DNA from: Trametes villosa
Taxonomy: Eukaryota > Basidiomycota > Agaricomycetes > Polyporales > Polyporaceae
Assembly: GCA_002964805.2 (NCBI GenBank)
Contig: PUDQ02000013.1
Coordinates: 124,001-188,000, forward strand
Reading direction: 5' to 3'
Length of the DNA: 64,000 bases
In this document: one piece after another, positions 22,878 to 31,145 of the stretch
How the letters are laid out: each line of letters opens with the position of its first letter
How positions within the stretch are numbered: position 1 is the stretch's first letter
Made by a program: the position numbers and the translations under genes
The notes under the pieces: model-generated
Told to the model about the DNA's origin: nothing
What the model saw: only the letters and a program-made list of their open reading frames with translations
Database searches by the model: none

Positions 22878-23451
22878 GGCAGCAGCTCAGTGCGGAGGTT
22901 TCAGATGATCTCACAGCCCAGGTACAGCTTCTTCAAGAGAAACAGCGAAAGATATGAGAGGGAGAAAGCCAAGACGCGTGAAGACCGCGAGAACCGAGAG
23001 CAGGACGAGTGCAAGCGCCGGTGCTCGCCACTGGGCTGTTGTTCCGTATTTGGTTGTGTTAGGATCAGAAGCTTTTGCCAAACAACCGCTTTTCAGGCGT
23101 CCATCATCACCAGCGAGACGCGTTTTTCAGGGAGGCCTAACTACCACATCCACATGAGATCTGGGCTCCACCGCAAGGGAGCAGTACGTGGCGTATTTCT
23201 ACAATGAACATATTTCCATACTAATTCGACCGATAGTAGTCATGTAAACGGACATCCAAGCATACAAGGTGCCTAGTTCGACAACATAAGGCGAGGTAGT
23301 ACAACACTGATCATAGGAACACTCCTGTTATGCATAAATAATTAAAGCGAGTATAGTAGTGTATCCTTGTTCGGTCATTATCGTAAGTTCTTGGCGGGAC
23401 ATATGGCGATGACATCGTCCTGCAATGGCATCTAGGGCAATGTCACATCAA
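22878..23451. other. intergenic, AT-richer
   Basis: About 570 bp between the BUB3 start and the stop of the next leftward gene. It holds the BUB3 promoter; no TATA box or ORF can be singled out. Confidence 0.45.
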
Positions 23452-24285
23452 TCATGAGGCGCGCCCCAGCTCGACCACGAAGACTTCTTCTGGCCTGCGC
23501 CCTGAGGGCACCTCGCGCCTGGAGGCAGGACGGATGCCGAAGAACCGGCGCCGGTCTCCGAGGTAATCGATTCGTCGAACGCCGTGCTCGATATTCTGAG
23601 CATGGTGCCTGGGGTCGCGTCGTAGGCGTGCCTCGAATGTTAGGCGTAGAGACTCGCGTTTAGCGGAGTCGAGGTGTTGGAACTCGCTGTGTCCGACGGA
23701 CGTGCGCAACGCCCGGTATAGGTCGTACAGAAGATCTCCGACGGTGACATACGGCAGTGGCTGGTTGGACCAGTACGGCTCGGTGGACGGCGTCACCTCG
23801 ACCTGAAGAGGAGTATCGGGTATGACGAGGATGATCTTTCGTAAGGGTAGCCGGCTGCTCTTGACGCTGGTCCTGGTAGCGCAGCGAGCAAGGTCCGCTT
23901 GCACGAGTTGCTGCAGCCCAGGAGCGTGCGCGCTTCCGAGCTTGATGCTCTCAGGGTGGGTCATCACGTCCCATAGAAGGGGCGGGAGCGCCGGTGACGG
24001 CAGCACCTCGAGTAGCGGGTCGACCATCGCGTCCTCAGCCGGTGCCGACTGGAATGCCGGGTAGCTGTGCGGCGAGGGGGGCGAAGCGGAGAGTGCCTGC
24101 CATGACGGGTACTCGGGGTGTCGAGCGATTCTCGGGGACGCGTGGATTGGAATGGGGATCGGCTGAGGCGGGGTCGAGGGACCCGGTGAGGAGGCCCAGG
24201 AGTCGGACGCGGTGGACGATGCCGGGGAGGGCGTCCTAGGGGGGAAGGCCACGAAGCGCACGGTCTTCCGTGGGCGCGACTCCAT
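23452..24285 (-). CDS. DUF6699-like basidiomycete protein, 277 aa
   Basis: Single-exon gene, ATG 24285, TGA 23452-23454. The N-terminal 120 residues are Pro/Ser-rich and probably disordered (starting MESRPRKTVRFVAFPP). The C-terminal 150 residues form the conserved domain that I recognise from many mushroom proteins as DUF6699: PPLLWDVMTHPESIKL, a strand-rich LRKIILVIP segment, VTVGDLLYDLYRALR, then RRIDYLGDRRRFFGIRPA. Function is unknown; these proteins are abundant and lineage-specific in agaricomycetes. A good TATA box lies 132 bp upstream. No frame break or intron is visible, so the gene looks intact. Confidence 0.7.
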   Translation of the reverse strand: MESRPRKTVRFVAFPPRTPSPASSTASDSWASSPGPSTPPQPIPIPIHASPRIARHPEYPSWQALSASPPSPHSYPAFQSAPAEDAMVDPLLEVLPSPALPPLLWDVMTHPESIKLGSAHAPGLQQLVQADLARCATRTSVKSSRLPLRKIILVIPDTPLQVEVTPSTEPYWSNQPLPYVTVGDLLYDLYRALRTSVGHSEFQHLDSAKRESLRLTFEARLRRDPRHHAQNIEHGVRRIDYLGDRRRFFGIRPASRREVPSGRRPEEVFVVELGRAS

Positions 24286-24416
24286 GACTGTAGCTAAGTG
24301 CGCTGGGTATCTGAAAGCTCGCGCTGGTTGCTGGTGCTGGTGAGAGTACGTAGCGGTGGGTGTGGTGGTGGTACGGGGCGAAGATGTGTGGGGACCAGCT
24401 ACCTTCCTAACTGAGG

Positions 24417-24424
24417 CTTATATA
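24417..24424 (-). promoter_or_regulatory. TATA box of the DUF6699-like gene
   Basis: Minus strand reads CTATATAAGCC, a near-consensus TATA box about 132 bp upstream of the ATG at 24285. Confidence 0.5.
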
Positions 24425-26372
24425 GTGCTTGGGCCGGGCGGGGCCACAGTCGCTTTGCCCCGCGACTGCGCAGACAAAGCAGGCCATGACTCAAGCGCAG
24501 AGCCATATGGCTAGATGGCTGGGAAGCTAGCCAGAGCCGCCTACGCTGCTTCTCCGAAAGGCGGGCTTTCCACAAACAAGTAGATGGGTATGAGCCCGCG
24601 CGACGCGTCGCCCATGGCGGGCGACATATTAAACACAGGTTCAGGCGGACGTACAGCACCACGACTGATAGCCTCGTGCATCCGCTCTGATGTCACGGCG
24701 CAACTGGGGGCCGACCGACGATTAACACGTCGGGCCCGTAGTCCGCACAGGGGGCGGGGCCGCACCGCTGTTGGTGGAGATCGGTACACGAGGTGCGCCG
24801 ACGCCAGGTACCTCAAAGAGGCAAAGAGCGCTTGAGACATGTCAACATCCGGCCCAAGCGTCGGGCGCGGCATCGCACCGCCTCGGCCACGTCGACCACA
24901 TGCAATGACGCTTCCAGTGCAGAGGACGCTGTCTCCGCCGAGGCAGCGTCCTCCACAGGGCGCATTGGCACAGCAAGTTCGGAAAAGAATGCACGAGGGT
25001 ACTCACCGTCGGGCGCGGGGTGGGACACCTGGCTGGCAGATTCGGCTGCGCATGCGGCTGCGTCGTCAGGTTGCCATATGGAGGCCGCTGTCCGCGCATA
25101 CCGCGAGACAATGGAAGCCTATTGCGTGGGTATATCAAACCGTGCACAGGAACTATCATGGCTTGCAGAAGCCTTCGCTGTGGCTAGAGATGTCAGCGTG
25201 ACAAAGGAGGATTCAACTTCTCGGCCAAGCGGGGGGCCCCGGTTTATCCTACTCGAGATTTAGTGTTCTGGTCCGGGCCTTTTTTGGTCTTCGAGTGCCA
25301 ATTCATGACGCCTCGCGGACATGACATCCCCGGAGGGGGCGTTTTGGTCCGTGAATGGCAACAGCCTACCAGAAACCTCGACCCGGTTTTTCGTTCGTTA
25401 GCCACGGGCCGAAATGACGTTCTTTTGACGCTCCCATTGTCCTCATGTCGACGAGTTCGACGCCGGTGAGTTATGCGTGAACTTCTTGAGCAGGAACCAC
25501 ATTACCTTTCGAGTTGGTAGCGTTCTGGTGCGAAAGTACCGTGGATGTGGCCTCCAAGCAGGTTCAAGCGGTTGCGATCCACGTAGGCGCCCAACACCCG
25601 CCTCGTGCCGCGCTCATCCATGTGATAGATAGATAGATATGATCATTGATTATAGTGGCATGAAGGCCGTTTACGGCCCAAGTTGCCACTTCAACTACAC
25701 TCCGCGAGCTATACTATGGGGATAAGGGTGCTAAGTGTGTGAAGCCGAGCCTGGTGGCAGTGGGATAGCGAAAGGTGGTGTCAGAGGGGAAAGCGGGCTC
25801 GGGCACCAGTAAGTGAACAAAAGGTGCCGGTGGTAGTCGGGTGAGGAAAACAAAAGAGAAAGTATACGTGAGGATAAGGATGGTGCTTGACTCGGGTGGA
25901 ACGGCAGGAGCAGACAGCCCGAAGGCGTGTGGCTCCCATACACGGGGGAAACGTGGAACTGGTATCGAACGTGAGGGTGATGTCTGTAGTAAGACGTCCA
26001 GACATCAGGAAAAAACCGGATGTCTCTGTAGGCATACGTAGCCTACATAGTCTCGGTCACGTCGTAGACAACCCCCCGATTATGTATCGCGGGTTGCGGA
26101 GCTGAGAAGTACGTAGCCACCCGTTACCTCGCAGGGAGCTGCGTAGGCGCCTGTAGCTAACCGCGGTGTAATGTCGATGCACTGTAGCTTAGGGTAGCAG
26201 CGAGTCAATCGTATAATACAGCTCATTTGGTTGCAGGATGCACACGGGGGCTCGGGAATGGACAATAGGATCATTCAGAAGAGCATTGAGAAGATACAAA
26301 ACTGAGCTACTACACTTATACAAGCATGTACGACGACCTGGCACCGGCGCGAGCACGCGAACGCGCGAACAC
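24425..26372. other. intergenic, no gene seen
   Basis: About 1.9 kb without supported genes. A short GATA microsatellite lies at about 25626-25640. An open frame ending near 25263 on + has an unremarkable helical-looking stretch but no start context, introns or homology, so it is not called. Confidence 0.45.
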
Positions 26373-26575
26373 GCGATGACCCGTCGTAGGGAACGCGCAA
26401 CGATCCGCCGCAGGGAACGCTCAATGGCCCGCCGGCGCAGGGAACGCGCAACGGCTGACCGCAGCGAGCGCGAGACGGCCCACTGCCGCGGTGAGCGCGC
26501 AAGGCCCGCGCGATGCCCCATCGCAGCGAACGCGCGATGGCCTCAGACCGTGGCGAGCGCGCGACGCCGGCCGCG
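26373..26575. repeat. GC-rich minisatellite, 24-35 bp unit
   Basis: About seven imperfect copies of a unit beginning GGGAACGCGCAACG or GCGAGCGCGCGACG. Spacing between unit starts is mostly 24 or 27 bp, once about 35, so the array stays open in some frames and generates spurious Arg/Glu-rich ORFs on both strands. It ends immediately before the stop codon of the DUF6532-like remnant. Confidence 0.65.
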
Positions 26576-26582
26576 TGACGAT

Positions 26583-27301
26583 CTACGTATTCTCCTTGTT
26601 GTCCGAGTCCGGCGCAGCAGCCTGGGCTTGCAGCTGCAGACGAAGGCGGTCGCGTGATGCCTGAGATAACTTGCCGCTATTGGCCCTGGCATCTGGCGGG
26701 GCCCCCGAAGATCGCCTGTGAAGTTTGTCAAACAGTCAGCGGAGATCGAGGATATCAGACACGCCATACACTGCGCGAGATCCTACCTGACGCGGTCGTA
26801 CATCCGCTGCCGTACCACACGGGTTGCCTCGAGGTCAATCTTCATCCAGTCGCGTATCTGGCGGAGATGTACATCGTACTTCGCCCGGTAGACCTTGTCC
26901 GCATATGCGAGGTTCGAGTCGCAGTGGCCGGAGGCCCACTGATCCAAGCAGTACTCTATCTAGATAGGCGACTTGAGCGTGAGCAAGCATGCTGTATACG
27001 AAGACTCATCGGAGTAAATGAAATGTACCGTTGTGAAGATGAGCGCAAGGGTGACGTCACGGACAGGTGAGAATTGGGCACTGTACATGATGCCCGGAGC
27101 ACCGGCGTTGGCGAACCACTCTGCCTTGAGAGCGGCGGTAACGACCCTGTTGAGCGCGAAGCCTTCCTTGTTATCGACATCCTAAGAGTGTACATCAGTG
27201 AATAGAACACAGTGCAGCGCGCCAGTGAACGCGCACATAAACTTACTTTGTAATGGAATCGCGGTTCCGGGTGTTGGAATGCACTGAGCAATGGACAAGC
27301 G
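26583..27301 (-). pseudogene. DUF6532-like gene, 5' end lost at a Copia LTR
   Basis: Four exons on the minus strand splice into one frame: 27301-27247, 27181-27029, 26959-26787 and 26715-26583 (TAG). The product carries FQHPEPRFHYK, RVVTAALKAEWFANAGAPGI, MYSAQFSPVRDVTLALIFTT, IEYCLDQWASG and YRAKYDVHLRQIRDW, which I recognise as the C-terminal part of DUF6532 proteins, a mushroom-specific family of unknown function. The coding sequence is free of stops across three introns of 65-71 nt, so it was functional until recently. Its most 5' exon is preceded by an acceptor site (TATCTACAG) with no donor, because a Copia LTR begins 32 bp further at 27333. The N-terminal exons are therefore missing here. 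Confidence 0.65.
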
Positions 27302-27332
27302 CTGTAGATAAGATACCTACTATATCAGGACT

Positions 27333-27564
27333 TGTTAGATAATCCGAGCACAGCCACCAGCCAGCGCATACCGCGCTGGCCTCCTCTCTTTCCTTTCCTC
27401 AGTCGTTCCTCTTACAGACGGCTGAGGTATGTCATTCATTTGTCTACTGTACCTTTCAGATAGCTCACACATGTATGTAGCGCGTCTCCCTTACAGGTAC
27501 AGATAATAGATCTAGTCGTTCCTCTTACAGACGGCTGAGCGCGTCTCCCTTACAGATTCCAACA
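27333..27564 (+). repeat. Copia 5' LTR (232 bp, TGTT...AACA)
   Basis: Bounded by the inverted termini TGTT (27333-27336) and AACA (27561-27564), directly followed by the primer-binding site. Inside, a segment containing CGTTCCTCTTACAGACGGCTGAG (positions 27404-27426) recurs at about 27515-27537, and GCGTCTCCCTTACAG recurs at about 27481 and 27541, so the LTR carries an internal duplication. The left boundary is inferred from the termini, not from a second LTR. Confidence 0.6.
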
Positions 27565-27581
27565 GGTTATGAGCCCTGCGC
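27565..27581 (+). promoter_or_regulatory. primer-binding site matching half-tRNA iMet
   Basis: GGTTATGAGCCCTGCGC is complementary to the anticodon-arm region of yeast-type initiator tRNA-Met (GCGCAGGGCUCAUAACC), the classic Ty1/Copia arrangement in which an internally cleaved initiator tRNA primes minus-strand synthesis. It sits immediately after the LTR end. Confidence 0.75.
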
Positions 27582-27892
27582 TCTAGATCCAGAGAGCCCC
27601 CGAATCTATCAAGACGCCCAGCCTTTCTGCAAGATCAGGAAGACGTCCACTCCTTCCCAATCCACACCTGCTGGGGTTATCTCCTCAGTAGGCGCTCCCC
27701 CCTTCCCATTCCTTTCCATCCCACACCCTATCCGCTTTGGTCTATACCACTGCAAAGACCTCCGCTGACGCTCGTGATATAATCACTGAGCGCGCGGTTC
27801 CCCTCCTTTGCCCACTCCTCAGTGGCCACCGGTGTACTTCCGCATTGGGACGAGTGCAACACGTTGCACTTCCTAATTAGGAACCACACACT

Positions 27893-28006
27893 AGCGCCTG
27901 CCCAGCGCCTCAGCCACCAGCGCCTGCCCAGCGCCACAGCCACCAGCGCCGGCCCTGCGCCACAGCCACCGGCGTCTGCCCAGCGCCTGTCCAGTGCCTA
28001 GGCCAC
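27893..28006 (+). repeat. tandem repeat in Copia leader
   Basis: Roughly four to five imperfect copies of a 24-bp unit resembling AGCCACCAGCGCCTGCCCAG, ending four bases before the gag ATG at 28011. Confidence 0.65.
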
Positions 28007-28010
28007 AGCC

Positions 28011-28729
28011 ATGGGTGACGACACCGCCCTGGTGCTCACTGGCGCCGACAACTACCAGATGTGGAAAATCCGCGTCTTGGCTAAGTTGCGCGCTGTGGGG
28101 GCAGGCCGTATCGTTGCTGGGGAGGAGGTCCGCCCTCCTCAGACTACTACAGTCTATCCCCCGACGTACGGCCCCAACGCCACGGACTCCTGGGACATCC
28201 GGGCTGAGAAGGCGCACGGCATCCTCGTCGAGCACATCTCGGATGCCATCGCCCTCAAGTTCGCCGACTGCGCGACTGCGCGCGACCTCTTCCAGGCCAT
28301 CACGAAGGAGTACGAGCAGACCAACACCACGGTCCTCTCCTTCTACACCTGGATGAACCTGGTCAACGCGCGCTGGGACGGGACGAGCAGCATTGACGAC
28401 CACATCGGTCGTCTACTCTCTGACCACCGCAAGCTCGCCGGCTTGAAGAAGCCGATGGACGACGAGTTCCTCGCCTACGCGCTCCTCAACTCGCTCCCCT
28501 CGGACACGCGATGGGACACCTTCCGCACCACCATCCTCAGCGCCATCCCGCTCGGCCAGTCACTGTCTTTCAGTGATGTCGACGCCCGCATCCACGCAGA
28601 GGTCGCCCGCACCGCCTCCTCCGCGCCCGAGTCTGCCCTCAAGGCCTCCGGTTCCACACCGAGGCCGAGCGGCAAGAAGCACTGCTCACACCACGGCTTC
28701 AACGACTCGCACGCCACGGACGAGTGCCG
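28011..28729 (+). pseudogene. Copia gag, truncated by Gypsy insertion
   Basis: Retrotran_gag_2/UBN2-type Gag that would form the virus-like particle. ATG 28011 (MGDDTALVLTGADNYQMWK). It carries the WDIRAEKAHGILVEHIS, EYEQTNTTVLSFYTWMNLVN and FLAYALLNSLPSDTRWD stretches typical of fungal Copia Gag, and a C-terminal His/Cys cluster (CSHHGFNDSHATDEC). After codon 239 the reading continues into Gypsy LTR sequence up to about 28943, giving a meaningless tail. No internal stop before the junction. Confidence 0.8.
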
Positions 28730-29186
28730 TGTCGTGGAGACGACTAGACGCCCTGTATTTTTCCATATTTTTCCGCATTTTTCCTGCTTTGCTACGGCCA
28801 TTCTACGGTACTTAGCACGCACGGGACTTAGAGTTAGAGTAGATAGATCACGTGACTCATCACCTGACCCCTACCTGCAGGTTGAGTGCATTGTGCGCAC
28901 AGACCACCTCGACGTTTGTACATGTTTGGCTCCCCTTGCTTAGTATATAAGGACCCCCTGTAGCGACCCTAGCCCTCATCTTGACCTCTTGGTCTTTGGG
29001 CTAGGTAAGCCTTGTTTTGTATTCGCTCTGATGTTCTGAATGTTAACTTGGTCTTTGGGCTAGATTCGTCGTGAGAACCTACGCTCAGGTGCTGTGAGAC
29101 CTTCGTCCACCACCCCGGGAGTTAGATCGTTTCAGTTTTCTTAGTTGTGTGCAGTACCTAGTCGTGCCGGGCCTAGCTCCGCGACA
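28730..29186 (+). repeat. Gypsy 5' LTR
   Basis: 457 bp from TGTCGTGGAG to CTCCGCGACA. Contains a TATA box, a putative transcription start and a short internal direct repeat of TTGGTCTTTGGGCTAG (about 28988-29004 and 29049-29065). Confidence 0.9.
28944..28950 (+). promoter_or_regulatory. TATA box in Gypsy 5' LTR
   Basis: TATATAA, 34 bp before the ATCTTGACCT stretch that is complementary to the primer-binding site. This predicts transcription start at about 28975-28980. The same box is kept in the 3' LTR (near 35116). Confidence 0.6.
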
Positions 29187-29188
29187 TT

Positions 29189-29198
29189 AGGTCAAGAT
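29189..29198 (+). promoter_or_regulatory. self-priming primer-binding site
   Basis: AGGTCAAGAT, two bases after the 5' LTR, is a perfect reverse complement of ATCTTGACCT at 28978-28987, which should be the first bases of the element's RNA. No tRNA 3' end complement (TGG...) follows the LTR. This is the arrangement known from Tf1, where the folded-back RNA 5' end primes reverse transcription. Confidence 0.65.
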
Positions 29199-29564
29199 CC
29201 CCCACCGTGCCGGAGATCTGCCGACCAGATCCTCCCTCACGCGTAAGTCCTTTCTGCTTCGTGATCACCCCCTGTGTTGGTACCCCTTGCGCACGTGCTT
29301 TGTCACCTCGGAGTAACGGTCAGGGCGCAACCCCAGGCTTGCCGATCTTTTGATTGGTACAATACGCGGAATCTGCCTAACCCGCAGTGTAAAATCCGGT
29401 GTTGGTTGTAACGAGTGCACCTTCGGGTGTAGGAGGCAAAGAAACGCGGCAATAGGAAGCCAAGGCAGGTTACCCTTGGGCTCGTGTCCCTTGTGGTAAA
29501 AGGACACAGCAATAGGCCGAGGAGGCTGAGCAGTCAGTGTCGGGTAGCGAAATCTGCAGATTAA

Positions 29565-29936
29565 GTCCCGAGATCGGGAGAGGACACCCTGGATCTTGAG
29601 TGCGCCAACAAAGTCCACGCCTACGATCGCGACGACAAGGTTGACGTCTTCCGCGACGACGAGGACCTCTGGGCAGACTGCGCTCGGTTCCCCTGTCCCA
29701 ACCGTCTCTACTCCATCACCTCGCCAGAAAATCTATTCGACGACGAAATCACCCCTCGTCTCCAACCTACCTCCCTCAGCCAGATCAGCGAGTTCCTCCC
29801 GGAGTTCACCCCGCTTCCTGACACGCGGGCTCCCACACCGGCACCACCAACGCCGGCCGTTCCTACACCGGTCCCCGCATCACCGGTTCCATCACCCCAC
29901 CGCACCCCTACCCCCGAACCTCCCCTGTCGACCATC
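29565..29936 (+). other. open, coding-like frame upstream of gag without ATG
   Basis: In frame with gag and free of stops from 29565. The translation looks like protein (DDKVDVFRDDEDLWADC, then a Pro/Thr-rich linker) but contains no Met. Gag may therefore begin upstream by splicing or at a non-AUG codon. Confidence 0.4.
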
Positions 29937-31145
29937 ATGTCGACAGAAGCGCTCCAAGGACTCATCGACGGGCAGGCCCACATCCAGGCCTCCCTCGCCA
30001 CCCTCACCGCGACCCTTACGGAACTAGTCCAGACCCTCACCCCGCGAGCCCCGGCGCAAGGCGAAGCAGCCGAAGACGCCGCCGGCCCAGCTCCCGCCGC
30101 CGCCCCTGCAGTCGCTTCCCCTCCCACGCGCTTCCTGGATAAGGCCATCCAGAAGCCCACCCCGTTCAAGGGAACTTCGAGCGCTGATGCGCGACGGTTC
30201 CTTGCCGCCTTCACCGCCTACGCCATGTCCACGGGGCCCCTTCTCAACGATCAGGCGGAAGGCGGCTACGTAATCAACGATCAGAAATGGATCGTCGCCG
30301 CCCTCACCTACCTCCAGGACGAAGCCGCCATCTGGGGAACACCCTACCTCGAACTGGTCGCGGAATCCACACGCGCCAAGCGCCCCTTCCAGGACAGTTG
30401 GAGCGAGTTCCGGAAGGCTTTCAAGGCGCGCTTCGAGACATCCTCTGAAGTGGTCGACGCCAAGAACGCGCTCGCCGCCTTGTGGCAGGGAAGCAAGACC
30501 CTTCCCGAGTACGCCGCCAAGTTCAAGGAAATCATGGGCCGTACCGGCTATTCGGACGCCGACCTCCGCGACCGTTTCTATGAGCACCTCGCCAGCAACA
30601 TCAAGGACCTGCTCGCTCAAACTGAGCGCAGTACCGGCACCCTCGACGACCTCATCACCGTCGCCACGGACTTCGACTTCCGTGCTCGGCAGCGCAAGGC
30701 CGAGAAGGCACGCGAACAGGGCAAGCCGTCCTCGTTCCCCCGCTTCGGCACCACCACGACCACGACCCCGACCACCCCGTTCAAAGATCCGAACGCGATG
30801 GACATCGACTCGACCCGCACCCGTGAGGCCTTCATCAAGTCAATGACAGGCAAGTGCTTCGGTTGTGGGTCGACCGCCCACAACAAGCGCGACGGCAACC
30901 ACGAGCGCGACATCTGCGCGTGGTGCGGAAGGACGGGCCACCGCGAGGTGGTTTGTCAGAGCAAGTACATGGGTCAGCCGAAGAAGCAGCGCGTGGCAGC
31001 GACCGAGGAGGAGGCCCCCTCGGACACCGCAGCCGCCGCTACCGAAGCAACGGTGTCGGCCAGTCAGGTCGACATCATCGCCCAGCTCCTCGAAGGGCAG
31101 AGGCAGCTCGCCGCGCAGATCGAGGCGATGAAGCAGGCTTTTTAG
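29937..31145 (+). CDS. Gypsy Gag polyprotein
   Basis: Structural protein forming the virus-like particle. The first in-frame ATG is 29937, giving 402 residues, stop TAG 31143-31145. The N-terminus is helical, followed by an Ala/Pro linker and the retrotransposon capsid region (PTPFKGTSSADARRFLAAF, ATFLQDEAA-like TYLQDEAAIWG, WSEFRKAFKARF, NALAALWQGSKTLPEYAAKF, DLRDRFYEHL). A zinc-knuckle pair follows: the first, CFGCGSTAHNKRDGN, lacks the last Cys, and the second, CAWCGRTGHREVVC, is canonical CX2CX4HX4C. Coding-like sequence continues upstream without ATG, so the true N-terminus may be longer. Pol lies in the -1 frame and is reached at the very end of gag. Confidence 0.85.
   Translation: MSTEALQGLIDGQAHIQASLATLTATLTELVQTLTPRAPAQGEAAEDAAGPAPAAAPAVASPPTRFLDKAIQKPTPFKGTSSADARRFLAAFTAYAMSTGPLLNDQAEGGYVINDQKWIVAALTYLQDEAAIWGTPYLELVAESTRAKRPFQDSWSEFRKAFKARFETSSEVVDAKNALAALWQGSKTLPEYAAKFKEIMGRTGYSDADLRDRFYEHLASNIKDLLAQTERSTGTLDDLITVATDFDFRARQRKAEKAREQGKPSSFPRFGTTTTTTPTTPFKDPNAMDIDSTRTREAFIKSMTGKCFGCGSTAHNKRDGNHERDICAWCGRTGHREVVCQSKYMGQPKKQRVAATEEEAPSDTAAAATEATVSASQVDIIAQLLEGQRQLAAQIEAMKQAF
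31137..31145 (+). other. putative -1 frameshift site at the gag stop
   Basis: Gag ends GCT TTT TAG. A one-base backward slip of the Phe codon on the run of five T changes the reading to TTT TTA GAC and enters the pol frame directly, with no other overlap needed. It is not a canonical X-XXY-YYZ heptamer, so slippage would be single-tRNA. Confidence 0.45.

Larger units (their letters stand above)
27333..28729 (+). mobile_element. Copia retrotransposon, 5' fragment
   Basis: Consists of a 5' LTR, a half-tRNA primer-binding site, a leader with tandem repeats and the first 239 codons of gag. The remainder (protease, integrase, RT, 3' LTR) is absent: at 28730 the LTR of a Gypsy element begins, and beyond that element no Copia sequence resumes. 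The fragment cannot move by itself. Confidence 0.75.

Noticed and set aside
24793..25263. Plus-strand frame with an Ala-rich, helical-looking end
   Set aside because: No ATG context, introns or recognisable family; composition is compatible with chance in GC-rich DNA.
26905..26920. GGTTCGAGTC resembling a tRNA B box
   Set aside because: No cloverleaf around it; it lies in an exon of the DUF6532-like remnant.
29265..29618. Minus-strand frame in the Gypsy leader
   Set aside because: No start context or family resemblance; it lies in the non-coding leader and is probably chance.
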